Origin: Rhodocollybia butyracea
Lineage: Eukaryota; Basidiomycota; Agaricomycetes; Agaricales; Omphalotaceae
DNA length: 64,000 nt
Assembly (NCBI GenBank): GCA_015501585.1
Contig: JADNRY010000050.1
Span: 248,001 to 312,000 of the forward strand
Reading direction: 5' to 3'
Shown: positions 41,948 through 54,154 of the stretch, piece by piece
How positions within the stretch are numbered: position 1 is the stretch's first letter
How the letters are laid out: each line of letters begins with the position of its first letter
Notes under the pieces: model-generated
Databases searched by the model: none
What the model saw: the letters and a program-made list of their open reading frames with translations, nothing else
What the model was told of the DNA's origin: nothing
Position numbers and translations under genes: made by a program

Positions 41948-44021
41948 TTAAACCCTGTTTTTATCCCACAAGTAGGTGCTTGAAGAAACTTCCTTCAGCC
42001 TCTCCTCCCATTCATGGGTCTCGTAGAGATGCTTCAAAATAACTTGAAACTCCTGGAGAAAATACTGCCAGTCCCCCGTGGGCACAGTCAGCGTTACAAT
42101 CCCATCTGTTATAACCACCCCATTGGTAAATCCTCGAAAAGAGCAGAACTTGATATGAGCATCGAGCTTCAATATACCATAGTTGGTTTGAAGGCCCATT
42201 GTAGGATATATTCGGTGGGAATAATAGTGATACACGGTTCCAAATGGTTTTGATGTGGGACGTAGGCTAACTGATACCACATTTCCGGACGGGAACTGAG
42301 ACTGAACACCATGGAACACATGTAGTCCACAAATCCATTTCACTGCATCTGGACTCATTGTTTCCCATGCAATCTTGGCTCGCCTCTTCGCCCTCTCCTT
42401 TATTTCCTTGCTCACTTGGGCTTTCTTATCCTGTTGACTGGATGAGCGGGGAATATAACCAGGATAGACAACCTCCTTTATCCACTTGTGACGTATTTTC
42501 GAGTCTATGCGATCCATGTCTCCACCCAACGCGCGTGCAATCGACAAGGCGTTTAACCCACTGTCCTTCATTCGCCCCTCCATCATGGCTGCTTCGCGCC
42601 TCGCAAGATTGCACTCATCATCATCTGGTACGGGACTGATAAATGGATAGGGAATATTCAGACATTTACTGGTACTAGAGAATGAGTTTCCAGAAGCAGG
42701 AGATGGAATGGAGCCTGTGGAGGCAGGAACAGTAAGGATGCTTAGAACGGAGGTCTCTGTTGTGAGAGAGCTCAAGGTGATGTCAGCACCGAAGAGGAGC
42801 GGGGAGCAATAGAACAGCGACGTTTGATGATCCACGAGAATGTATGGCCGGGATTCATGATGCCCTACAAAGTGCACATCGAGAAAGATTCTGAGGGCCG
42901 GAACATTGACTTCCATAACAGATGTGAAGTTCGCTCGGCTTTTCTGACATATCGTCCCCGATGGTGCCTGCATCCATATCATCTTAGCTGGTCCCTTCTG
43001 TTCGTCGTGCAAAGCCTTCATCAATTTCCGTTCGTCTTCACTTCCTTTGCTCAAATTCGTGACCTCGAGAAATGTTGTCTGGAAGCCTACACAAACAAGC
43101 TTCTCTAAAACAAACGGAGTTTCAACATTCAGGAATATAACATGAGCATAGTAAGAGTCGAGGGCATGGATTACATGTGATAATGCTGTAGAGGCTGTCG
43201 ATTGAAGAATGGTTAGGGGCCAGTTGGACGAAAGGTTAGACATACTTCTCTTAAAAACAAAAGCCTCTACTCCTCCGGCCTCTAAAGAAACTAATGTCTT
43301 CCTTAAAGCATTGAGCTCGGAATCATCCGAAGGCTCAGGCAATATAGATGGCACGCTCAATGGCGAATCATTCGGGCTCAGACCGTGACTCCACTCAAGA
43401 ATGTTCTCGTTGCGTAAATATAGATCAGGAGGGGAATCTGTGGTGCCTATGATTGATTCAGCATATCTAGAAGCTTCTGACCCTGCTCGAGCTCTCGAGG
43501 AAGCTCTAGAGTTTGCTTGCGACCTGTAAGAGACCCGCTGAACATCGATAAGAATCCGTCGATATATCAATAATGGGGACGACTTGGACGCACTCGCACG
43601 TAGCTCTCAAGGGAATTTAACGATCGGTGAGTTTCCCTCTTTGACTTTCGTACTTGGTGTCGAGATTGTATTTTATCCACAGGATTAAACACGGATGTCT
43701 GCTTGAAATCTGAAATGCTGCTTCCATAATCTGACCCTTTCTGCTGGGCTCTGCGAAAGGCACGACTCTGTCAGTAAATGTTTGATTATGGCACTGAAGT
43801 TAGGTTGCTCACTCGTTTCGAAGGCTCTGAAATTCCTTCTCTTCGTCCGAATCAACTTCTTGGTCTGGAATGTTATACCATCTGTCATTATACAACTGAA
43901 TATCGCCCATCTTTTTCCTTTGGCTTTCTTCATGGCGGGCGGTGAATGTCGAAGGTCCAATCCACTGGGAGCTGGCAGTTGCTGCTGCGCCTATCCCCGC
44001 AAGAACAACTGCTTCTGCCAT
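41948..44021 (-). CDS. Degenerate cystathionine gamma-synthase-like protein B
   Basis: Exons (minus): 44021-43813, 43750-43594, 43537-43246, 43194-41948; introns 62, 56 and 51 nt, about 634 residues. The last intron has a clean CTAAC branch point. Exon structure and splice phases match gene A, showing tandem duplication. The N-terminus reads MAEAVVLAGIGAAATASSQW with 'RWYNIPDQEVDSDEE', then a basic segment, a Ser/Arg segment (SQANSRASSRARAGSEASR) and the PLP-enzyme-like region: 'AKMIWMQAPSG', 'PYILVDHQTSLFYCSPLLFG', 'ADITLSSLTTETSVL', 'GLNALSIARALGG', 'IKEVVYPGYIP', 'GNVVSVSLR'. In active enzymes the third of these would read S.TK with the Schiff-base lysine; here it is TTET. Probably a pseudoenzyme with a non-catalytic or regulatory role. 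Confidence 0.72.
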
Positions 44022-45100
44022 GTAGTACCCTGGACGGAGAGATCGATGCAGGGTGCGATAAGGTGCTATATGATCTGTTTTAAACTGCTCCCTACCCGCG
44101 AACACGTTGAACACACGTTGAATAACGACCATGCTGTTTGACTCCCTCTGGCACTCGTTCCGTGTCTTTTTGCGATGCTTCTTTCGCCTGAAGTTTACGA
44201 TAGTATAACGCAGGAGTTGAGATCACTGCACTCGACTTTGTCCCTTTTACTTTCGCCGTAGCTACGGTTTCTGCTTACTACGCTCCTGAGTGCTGTGAGT
44301 GCTGTGATTCTACTGCATTACGCAGCAAGGTGTGTTGTTTTTCGAAATGTTTCCTGATAAGTATGATCAGGATCGATTCCCGGGTCTTGGCCGGCACACG
44401 AGGGGGCTCCAGGACTTTGGCTAAAGCAAAGACCTAGCTGCGATTCCAGAAACTAGCTGTCAAAACTCTGATAACGCATTATACGCTCACCATAAATGCT
44501 ACCATAACACTGAAGCTGTGGAGTGCATCCTATACAGATATTAGCACAGAAGTGTTGTTGTACATGCTTTTACAAGTCCTGTCAGTAGGCTAAAACCAGA
44601 TGAAAAACGAAACCGACAGCATTGCTGAACTGGGAACGACAGAGTTGGTTTGACAGAGAGAGGCGCAAGACGTACACAGAAGTGGCTCTAGTTTTTGCTG
44701 ACACAATCAGCGAGCCATCCACATAATGAAACGGCAACCAGAGTCTAACCAGAGAATAAGGGTTTTCTGTCCCTGTAAGAGATGGGCTTCATGATGAATC
44801 GAGCATGATTACGATCGAAGGTAACGGCTAAAGCCCGAGGTCACAGCGTCACGATCTTCAGTGATGATCCTAAGGAGCCCTTCAAGCAGGTACGAGTTGG
44901 GCACTACGGAGAACGCACGCTTTGACTACCTTCGTGTTTATGTTCCAACCAGCTTGAGCGATTAGCGAATTGAACGAGGGTATATCAGCAGCATACATGA
45001 ACGCATCCCTAGCCGAGCCATATTTTGCTCTAAACTAAACTCAACAAGGGGTTTCACGGTCGTAAGAAACCTTGACTGTATATCGGGCTGAAGTTGAAGT
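44022..45100. other. Intergenic, no gene recognised
   Basis: No supported ORF; likely the promoter of gene B near 44022-44200 and otherwise featureless. Confidence 0.4.
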
Positions 45101-46043
45101 CTATAGATCCTCATAAGTAATAACGCAAAGAGCTCGAATGAGAACGTACCCAGATATAAGCTCTTCTGCGCTCCATAGTTTCATCACCAAATTATACACA
45201 TAAATTAGCTCCTTCTCCCATTCCATTCTATGATCTAGAGAAGCGGCCTGGATAACGAAACATCCCTTTTGGAACATGAATTGCGGAACATATCTGAAGC
45301 CGCGGTTCGAGTCAGAAAGGAACCACGTATCGGAAGGTATCATGTCCAAAACATGATAAGAAAGTATTTGAGAAAGCATGAGTTTGTATCGAGCATTATC
45401 TTTCCACGGCAAAGCACGACTGGAGTCGGTCATAAGCAGCGTTGGGAGATTTTCCGCGTGTCTGAGATCCCAGATGACATGTAGAAACCGCGTTTTCCAT
45501 GGTGACAGATCTGTTATCGGATAGGGCAAATGGGTTGGGAAAAGCATCTATAGCGTTGATATTTGGGGCTGAACCAAGGGAATGGCACGAGGGTTTGAGA
45601 GGTCCTATGGTTTTGTATCGCTGTGAGTGGCACTACTGAGTCTGACTTCTTGTTTGATGTCGGAGCTGGAGCTAGAGCTAGAGAGTGAATCAATAAGTAG
45701 ATTACAAGGTCCAGATCCAACTCTTCACAGCCGTGCTTTGTTCAGGCTTATCCCGTTTCTCCCTATCCAACTATCTTCCTTTCGCCGGTTACTTCCTAAA
45801 CTTTGCGTATCGCTGCCACTCCAAATCGCTTGCTTTCCCCAATTCAAAGATGAGGTGAACATATTCCTGGCAGATAAGAGTGCCTACCACTGGCGTGGCA
45901 TCTAGCATCCAGATATGCGACGGAACGATGACGCTTTCAGAGCGATTTTTTACAAGGATCTTCCGGGATGATATTCGGCCATTTTGGAGAATACGAGAGA
46001 GCCAGGGAGCTGCGTTGACCACTGCGTTAATGCGCAGGACCAA
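45101..46043 (-). CDS. Hypothetical protein, possibly multi-exon
   Basis: Two coding-looking minus ORFs, 45101-45547 (148 codons, rich in Trp/Tyr/Leu, for example 'PWKTRFLHVIWDLRH', 'WEKELIYVYNLVMKLW') and 45789-46043 (84 codons, 'HIWMLDATPVVGTLICQEYV'). They could be exons of one gene with short introns between, but no splice model was proven. No family recognised; may be a remnant. Confidence 0.3.
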
Positions 46044-46554
46044 CGCTGCTGTTACATTTCGCTCCGTCGGGCGCTAAAACGGCCCGCATCCTCCTTGCGC
46101 GCCACACGTCGGATTCATCAACTTTACTATAGTCGACTAATTAGCGGTTCTCACTTAATACTTCTCTGGTACAACAATTCCCTGTCACCTGGCATGTCCT
46201 GCAAGCTTCCTATGCTCAACATGGTTTGCATTGTTCTATTCCAACCCCAGCTTCAGCGATCTGGTGTAGCACCTGTACTATTGTAACTGATCCTTAGAGC
46301 TCGGCTTTTTGTACACTGGGCAGAGTCCGAGTCAGACACGAGCCGCAGAAATCCAATCATAAGTCATCGAAGCATTGAAAACAAACTGGTGGCTCAAGTT
46401 TAAGTTCTATCATAGGCCTCGAGGACATAGTACAGCATCAAACACACTCATATAAACCTCTCGCGTTTTTGGCTACCTTCACTGCGTTTTCCGAATTCAA
46501 GCTCTCCAGAGCTCTCCCCACTGGTGCTGCCACCCTCCAATCTATTTGCTCAAG
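46044..46554. other. Intergenic
   Basis: Upstream of the membrane-family pseudogene. No gene recognised; ATATAAACC near 46451 could be a TATA-like element for the plus-strand gene. Confidence 0.35.
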
Positions 46555-48181
46555 ATGGATCATTCTTTCCAGATATACCCTCAGCCTGATTTTCGGGGTA
46601 CATATGGCCTCGTTCCCAGCTGCTTGATCACCTTAGGTCTTTTCGTATGGACGGCAGTCCACCTTGACGTGCCTGTTCAAACATTTCAAGGTCGGTTATT
46701 ACCATACTGGCGCAAAGTGAAGTGGGTTTTGCTCGGCATGCTTGCTCCAGAACTACTTCTATTCATCGCGTGTCTCCAGTATTGGACTTCACACAATGTC
46801 CAACGAGAGGCAAAGAGATTAGAAAACGTCCAGTCCTGGTGGGACAAAGCACAGATCTGGCTTTGGAAAAAGCCACACCTGCATCAGGTTTGCTCTTTTT
46901 TGTGGTTGAACCCTATTAAAAATATGAATGCCAATGTGAAAAAGGTAAGTATGTCCTCTCTTCGTTGTAGTCGGTCGCTCATTCTTATGATACAGCTTCA
47001 ATTCGACCTAGAGAATGAGTTTATGTACCGAAAATATTCCTGGACGCCCGTCCATAGTTTTTACGCTTCTATGGGAGGATTTGTTTTTGACGTTCCTCAG
47101 CGGCACGATTCATTTCTTCCTGACAACCAAACACGCATCACACATTGACCTCGTCTGGTGTCAGATTTCTATTGAGATACGCGCCAGAAGTCCTCCCAGA
47201 CATTCCCGTAGAAGAGATATCCGACAAAAGCAAGGCAAGCAGCCTCGCCAAATTGCTGGTCTGCCTCCAGGCTCTCTGGTTCTGCATTCAATTTTCGAGC
47301 GCATTTTGCAATCCCTCTCATTCAGTCTTTTGGAACCGAACACGTTTGCACATGCTGTTTGTGCGCTCACATCGTATTACTTGTGGTGGAACAAGCCACT
47401 TGACATCAGTGAACCTACACTGATTTCGTGCGAAGAGGGCGCTGCATATCTGAATACGAGGCAAGCATGTGCCTTCATGTGCGTTCTCAGTCGAGTCGTA
47501 TCAGGGACCGGTGTCGACGACTCCAAACCCGAAGAGGACATTGATAGCCTCTTTCACTTCGAGACACCATCTACGATAGGTTAGCCGGATGATTACCGGA
47601 AGAGGATTGAATTGACTACGCAGTGGATTCAGCAACATCCGGAATTTGACTGGAAAGCAGAGGGATCGTCTCTGCCTGTGACTCGGGACCAACTCGCTTT
47701 AGTGGGGATTACGACCATTGTCTTGTGGAGGTGCAAAGTACAAGGGCATTGAAGGATGTAGTGGGATTACGCTGGCAAGATGTAGCAATGCTTTGGCAGG
47801 ACCGGTTTATCCTCTTGCGATCCATCTGCTTTTGTTTTATAGCTGCAGGCTACGGCTGCAGTGCATGCCTCTGCCTGGAACCTTTCATTTCCATCTTCCA
47901 TTGAGCGAACCATATGGCGTTGGAGTGCTATAGTTGTTGCAACCTTAGCCTTCTCTGTTCCAATTGCGCAGATCTTCTTTCAGACTAAATTCTGGAGGTT
48001 GCACCACGAGAAGAAAATATGGATATTTATGATCTGGGGGCTAATTATTCCTGGGATCTCCACGGTCTACTCGATCGCTCGGGTTTTTATTGTAGGGGAG
48101 AGCTTTCGACAGGTTTTCTATCTTGCACCAGACGTCTTCCTTTTACCTTTTTTGACCAAATACCTGCCCCACTTTTCATAA
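46555..48181 (+). pseudogene. Multi-pass membrane protein of an Agaricomycete family (decayed)
   Basis: Start ATG gives MDHSFQIYPQPDFRGTYGLV. Recognisable blocks of this uncharacterised family appear in order: 'SCLITLGLFVWTAVHLDVP', 'KVKWVLLGMLAPELLLFIA', an intron after 'NANVKK' (GTAAGT..TACAG, 46945-46995), 'WTPVHSFYASMGGFVFD', 'TSSGVRFLLRYAPEVLPDI', 'ISDKSKASSLAKLLVCLQAL', 'LLEPNTFAHAVCALTSYYLW', 'NKPLDISEPTLI' and the C-terminal 'FRQVFYLAPDVFLLPF'. They lie in different frames: a 2-bp CA duplication near 47138, a lost base in a T-run near 47296, a stop at 47582 and more beyond. Hydrophobic segments support several membrane helices. Not functional as it stands. Confidence 0.7.
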
Positions 48182-48661
48182 TGTTTGGCATTCAAAGATG
48201 TAGTAATAGATAACGTGTTCACGGTGGAGCTTCAGAGTTATCGCTGGCAGGAGGCCCACTAAGACGAAGTATCGCATGACGGACAATCTCGGCGCATGTA
48301 GTGCTTTGGAGACTCTGGACGAGGGAACAGGGAGATACAGAGATGCAGAGATACAGAAGCAATTCGAAGATGATAAGTATATATGTTATATCGGTTTGTC
48401 AATAAATTGTACATATAGTATACATATGGTGAGATGCATTGTTGCCATAACGCAACAGAATCTCACGTCAAGTTTGAACTCGAACCACGTATTCCTTTTC
48501 GACAACTTGATAGCTGACGCCGAGGTGCCAATGACCTGCAACAGGGACTAGGTTCGAATCTACAAGAAACCGAAAACAGAAAAGAAACATCAGCAGGAAA
48601 AACGGACAACCTCGTCCATAGCACGTACCTCAGAAGAAGATATCCGATAGACATCTACGTT
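48182..48661. other. Intergenic between convergent genes
   Basis: 3' flanks of the membrane pseudogene (plus) and the MYND gene (minus). No gene seen. Confidence 0.4.
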
Positions 48662-50484
48662 TTACGCCTTACACTCCTTCTTATGTTTCCCCCAATGCAA
48701 CCTCTGACACGAAGCATCGCAGTATCTAAAACAAACAAACCACATACCAATCAACAACCCATTACACGCAAGAAAAAATAAAAAAAACTTTGGACCAAAT
48801 ACACTCACCTTGTCTTTGCACATCCCTTACACTTCCTCAACACTGCACTTGGGTTCTCACACCACGAGCACTGATACAGCACCACCCTATTCGCGTTCAC
48901 CTTTGGATGGGCGCTCGTCATCTTCGCTGCGCATCCTCCGTCATCTAGATGGAGATCTTCCAGGAATCTGTTTAGAGTCTCTTCATTTGGGTCATTCTGA
49001 GCCGTCGCAGAGTCGGAGTCGGGTGAAACGTGTGGCGGGTGTCCGTGACTTCCATGGGTTCTAGGGCTTGAGTCGTTGAGGCGTAAAATAGCGTTATCCC
49101 ATTCTGCAATGGCGCCAGTGAATTTCTTTACGACGACTTCTTGGGCTTGCCGGAGTTGGGTTCTGAGGATCGGGAGACGGAAGACCTTGGTTTTGAACTC
49201 GTCGGCTTCGGAGAGTTTTTGGAGGGCTGGCTATTCAAGCGTCATCGATAAGACCAAGTAGGGCCAAAAAGGAATAGAAAAACGAACCTGTATCTCGTTA
49301 AGATCGTCACTCGACTCTGGACCTCTGATAACAATCCCGAGCAAGATATTCCAATACAGCACCTGGCTCATATACCGGTTATCCGGCGGTGCCTCCTCAA
49401 TAAACACCTTCGAGTCCTTCCACGCACTCATCACAAACGCCACGCCCTCCTCCCATCTCCCGCCCTCCCCTTCGATCCTAGCAGACGTGTTCTCCAAAAT
49501 CTGCAATCCCATTTCCCCGGCATGCGCCACGGCTCTCTGCAAAAGCTGAAACCGGATGAACGGCGTAGAGTCCTTGCATTTCAGCCCCTTCTTCGCGCTG
49601 CGCAGCCCGATGGTGGGATCCGCGAGAAGCGTCTTGGCGTAGTGGAAGTACGCCACCTCGGGGTTGCGTAAGAGGCCTTTATCCGCGATCGAAGATGCTA
49701 ACCTTAGGTTTGCACTCATGATGTTAAACTTTATATCGAGGATATCCGCCTTGTCCAGATCCCCGGCGCGGGCTTTCTCCCGCAGTAGTTTCGCACAGAG
49801 GGGAAGAGCGTCACGATAGTTTTTGAACGGCAAACCCGTGTCGAAGGACGAATCGTGTTTTCCGGTAACAGGATCCTCCGCCACAAACGCGCCGTCTGCG
49901 ATAGAAAACTCGGTGCGCGTGATGAGCTCGGAGAGCTTCAGCCCGAGAGAGTATAGATCGTGGTCTTGCACCACTTTCATCAGTGCAGCTTGGAATTCTC
50001 GGGCGGTGGCTACGGTGATGAATATCTCGCCACGGAACACACCGTAGTCTGCAAGGATATCGGTAAGGTGGTCCGGGAACTGCCTTGTGTTCATTCTGAA
50101 AAAGATATTGGGGTCGATGCTCCGCAGCTCCTCGTCTGCGCCGAGGCGGAAGAGGCGGATGACGCCATTGAGAGAGGCGCTGCGGTTTTCCCACTCGGAG
50201 CTCCGCAAGCCGGCGATGAGGAAGTGCACGGCGGAGGGGTTCGCGAGGACAGCGTTTGGGCAGTGGAGTGCGGAGGTGGAGAGGATGGCGGCGCCGTGTG
50301 TAAGGAGGAAATGAGGGGCGGTGGGTTTTTTCATTTGCAAGGTGACTTGCTTTATCACGCGGGTCATGTCGAGGGACCGTAAGAGGGTGGCTTGAGGTTG
50401 CGAGTTGTTCTCAAGCTTGGAACCTATGTCGATTTTGAGTCCCCGACTCTGACCGAAGGGAAGGGAGGGTCTTGTAGGTGCCAA
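48662..50484 (-). CDS. MYND-type zinc-finger protein
   Basis: Exons (minus): up to 50484-49288, 49230-48809, 48725-48662; introns 57 and about 83 nt; about 560 residues. The C-terminus is a complete MYND finger, CSWC..CKGC..YCDASCQ..HWGKHKKEC, interrupted by the last intron at 'KTR|YC'. The long N-terminal region is helical ('LTHGAAILSTSALHCPNAVL', 'FHYAKTLLADPTIGLRSAKK') and resembles other basidiomycete MYND proteins with tetratricopeptide-like helices. MYND fingers bind proline-rich partners. The listed 5' end is a TTG; the true start is either Met40 (MTRVIKQ) or an upstream exon starting MKQLARRLKI spliced in at about 50473. No damage seen. Confidence 0.75.
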
Positions 50485-51095
50485 TTGAGTGTTGGATTCT
50501 TCAAAAACCGCCAGATCGGGTAGTTCTTTCCCACCTGATCTTCAGCCGCCGTGCCAGTTGTTTCATGTCGAGCCGCTATGCCGGCTGGTCTGTTTTTCGA
50601 TGATCTCCATCATAACCATGAATGTTTCGGATCACTGCCGGGAGGCTCATGCCCAATTAGGCTATGCGGGCGCATATGACCTACCGGCATCGCCAAGGCA
50701 TGGCAATTCTTCTCGTTCCTCGTACTTCCCCTCTTTTGAGCTTGCTTTCACAATATTTATAATTCACTCTTGTGAGCGGTCTTGAATCAAACCGCTCGGC
50801 ATATGTAATTGACAGGAATATCCCTTTCTGGGATATATCCGGAACGAGCTCTCCATTTGTGATAAACCCAGCCAATATTAATAGGTTTTCAAGTTGAGCC
50901 ATGCCGAGTAAGCGCTTGCGCGCTTACTCTACTTCCGTCGTTCCGACTCTCCCGAGTATTCCTGCTTTTCTAGGGAATCAATGCCATTTCTTAAACAATC
51001 AGTGTATGTAGATCAACTCTCTAATGAGCAGCATTGCAATCCATTATCCTGTCAACTTCTACATGTTTAAGTAAATGATTATACTTAGCCTTAGA
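50485..51095. other. Intergenic, upstream of MYND gene
   Basis: No gene recognised. Ends at the solo LTR. Confidence 0.4.
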
Positions 51096-51349
51096 TGTTG
51101 TAGTTCGCCGAGCCGATGACATCATGTCAATCCGGCACTGATATTCCTCCGACGTTGCTTACTGATTTACTTACCAAGATACTTACTAATACTTACAGAC
51201 CCGGTAGACACCTCGTAGAGTACCCGTACTGTAGTATATAAGGCCAGGTATGAATGCCAAGTAATATAGAGCAATAGAGCACTTATATCCCCAATCTCCT
51301 GAGGGAGCCTCACGGCTCCGAGTCCCCACTGCGCCGGATACCTACGACA
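51096..51349. mobile_element. Solo LTR, 254 bp, TSD TTAGA
   Basis: Begins TGTTGTAG and ends CTACGACA (short inverted tips, TG..CA), flanked by the perfect 5-bp duplication TTAGA at 51091-51095 and 51350-51354. Contains a TATATAAGG box near 51235 and a CTCCTGAGGGAGCCTCACGG stem. No internal sequence or second LTR remains, as after recombination between LTRs. It differs from the LTRs of both full elements in this window. Confidence 0.75.
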
Positions 51350-52187
51350 TTAGAGTGATTCATAACTCTCTACTACTGTATGATTACAACTGTTTCTTGG
51401 CTTAGCAGTATCTTATCCCACTTATTGTGGCAGGTAGTTGCCCGGTTGTACCAGTGCCTTCAGACAAATTATACTCTATTGGAAGTACTTTAAATACCTC
51501 AGCACTAGGTGTTTGGTTGTTTTACTGTCTTACACAGTGTTCTACATTAAGGCCGTAAACCCGGAATCCCAGACCTTGAAGGCTTAGGTCTATTTAAGCC
51601 CTTAATTAAGACTTGTAATCTATTTTATTAATTTTGGCCAGCCACAAGTGAATTTGTGCTACAAATTGGCTACAAGCATCATTTCTGGTATACCTGGTCA
51701 CCATCAAGCCATCAGTAACTCCAAATAGTCTCCAATGGCACCATTGTCAAGTATAGTATCCTTCTCAACGTGAATCAGACCTTCCACAAGCACTGCCTAT
51801 TTTATAATAACCCTCCTTGACCTTTGCACTCACTTCAATAACTCACAAAAAGTTTAGCAGGAGTGATCTAATGTAAAATATCTGAAGACATACTAGCACA
51901 ATGGTGTGATTGGTGAAGTGGTGCCTGATACTCAAGCAACTCATTATCTCCCTGTTCTCACTTCACAAACATCATGTACCCACTTTGCTCTTCTTATCTT
52001 CCAACTGCTCCAGTTGAGATCAGCTGTTGGTACTAGTTGACTCTCCTGGCCAATGCAGTACCATCCTTTTAAGACTCTGTAAGGCCTAAAGACCTTAAGA
52101 TATCCTTGGAAATTCTTAAAGCCTTATGTTAAGGCCTTAACTTGAGGCCTTCCCACTTAAGCCTTATCCCTTAAGTAGAACACTGGT
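51350..52187. other. Non-coding, with AAGGCCTTA-rich segment
   Basis: No ORF. Clusters of TTAAGG/CCTTAA words occur near 51550-51610 and 52075-52180, next to the copia LTR. Confidence 0.45.
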
Positions 52188-52192
52188 CTTAC
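52188..52192. repeat. Target-site duplication CTTAC (left)
   Basis: Matches 57280-57284 on the other side of the copia element. Confidence 0.88.
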
Positions 52193-52472
52193 TGTTAAGG
52201 TAAGTTCAACTCAGTTGTTAGGAAAGTAACTATATTATATACCTGTTAAGGTAAGTTCAGCTGTATGTATGTCAGTAAGTGGATAAACTAAATATAAAGA
52301 AAACGGTCTCACCTCAGTTGTTAGGAAAGCAACTGAGGGAGTCGTATATGCCGCTCTACGTGACTAAGTACCAGCTGTATAGTATAAAGTAAGCATGGCG
52401 TATATGGAATAGGGATGGTCAAAGCTGCGTATATTAGTCCCAATATGTATACGTACAGAGTAAGCTCTAACA
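52193..52472 (-). repeat. 3' LTR of copia element
   Basis: 280 bp; direct copy of 57003-57279. Contains two internal TGTTAAGGTAAGTTCA direct repeats. Confidence 0.9.
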
Positions 52473-52478
52473 CCCCCC

Positions 52479-54154
52479 CTACTCTGTATGGTCTATCCCA
52501 AGAAGTGATACCAGCGTGGAGTGGGTTGGGCCGCTCAGTGCCTTGGTGAACACGTCTGCCACATTTTCGCCCAATCGAATCCTCGTTACCATCACCTCCC
52601 CACTCGCCACCTTCTCTCGCATGTAGTGGTGCCTCATCTCGATGTGTTTGACCAGTGCGTGCCGGTTGGGGTTCTCTGTCAAGCACACTGACCCGAAGTT
52701 ATCGCCTTGCATATCAATTGGACCCTCCTGCTTCACCTCGGATAAGAACAATTTCAGCCAGATTGCCTGTTGTGTGGCACAGGACAGCACAATGTACTCA
52801 GCCTTGGTCATCGAAAGGGCTACTGTTGCTTGTCTTTTCAACTCCAGGATACGGGGCCACCTGCCATGAAGAAGACATATCCGGAGGTCGACCTGGATGT
52901 GTCCCTGCACCTGCCGTGGTCAGAGTCTACAAACCCATGTGGTTTGAGGCCTGTGCCTGGCTTGTCCTCTAATGGCTCTGGGCACCCATAGATGATGTCA
53001 TAGTCAAGTGTGTTTGCTATGTACCCTGCTAGCCACACGACACATTCCCAGTGTTGCAACCTGGGTTTAGTTGGTACTTTGCTAGCAGCCCTGCTGCGTA
53101 TGCCATGTCGGGTCGGGTACATACCTGGCCCCACATACTAGATCCAATGAAGGCGCGGTAGGGCTTGTCTTCCATAAACTGTCGTTCTTCCTCTGGCAAT
53201 GGGTTCGGTGCTTCTATTAGTTTGACATTCGGTGGGAGGGGAGTATTCCGTCGTCGTACATCCTGGAATCCAAAGTGCTTGAGCATGCGTTCGAAATACC
53301 TCCTTTGTGAGAGTGTAATTGCTTTGGTTATCAGGTTCTGTCTGATTGTCATTCCAAGCAGTACCTCCATCCTCACCTCATTTGCGACCCATTGACTTCC
53401 TAGGTCCTCAACTGCTTTATCGCGTCCTGCCTCGGTAGAAGATCCTCCACATATGTTGTCCCCGTATGTGCTTGTTATGGTATACTCATCCCCGACTTGT
53501 CAAAATCTGATACATGGGTCCACCTGTGAAGTTGTATACCCATTGTTCCTGTAGCCCTCCACTAGTGTCGCCTGCCAGTCATGGCTCCCCTGCATTGTGC
53601 CGTATATTGACTTTTTCAGTTTACACACAAGGTGCTCTGTTCCGGGCTTAACAAACCCTTCTGGTTGTTTCATGTAGACTTTGTGCATGATTGACTATTG
53701 AGGAACGCTGCAGTGAAGTCCACCTGGAAGATAGACAGCTTCAGAACTGTGATGATTGCCAAGACCAGTCGGACAGACTCCATACGCGCTACTCCACCAT
53801 ATGTCTTATCATAGTCCTGACCCTGTATTTGTGTGTAGCCCTGAGCAACATACCTCGCTTTTCGCTTTAGCAGATTCCCTTCAGCGTTGAATTTTATTGC
53901 ATAGGTCCACCTGCCGCCAGTCAGATTTGCATCCGGGGAAGAGGTACAAGCTCCCAGCAGTCCTTCACCATTAATGTCCTGTACTCCCTCTCCATTGGCT
54001 CCCTCCAGAGGTCTGGCCGCTTCATCGCCTGTTTGTATGAGGTCGGCACCCAGAGTTCGCCTGATGTCATGGCAAAGGAGTATGGGCTTTTGGAGATAAG
54101 TGCCAGTGGCTGTTCCTCTGCCACTGCCTCGTTAGTCCATGCTTCTCCCTCCAC
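52479..54154 (-). pseudogene. copia reverse transcriptase and RNase H region
   Basis: The RT begins near 54154 ('SYKQAMKRPDLWREPMEREY', 'TLMVKDCWELVPLP') and continues in pieces: 'VYMKQPEGFVKPGTEHLVCK' (53500-53688) and 'EVLLGMTIRQNLITKAITLS' (53029-53376). The catalytic box reads TYGDNICGGSS at about 53443-53470 instead of TYVDD. RNase H/tether at 52479-52910 includes 'SMTKAEYIVLSCATQQAIWL' and 'HIEMRHHYMREKV'. Several frameshifts and stops separate the pieces. Confidence 0.8.
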
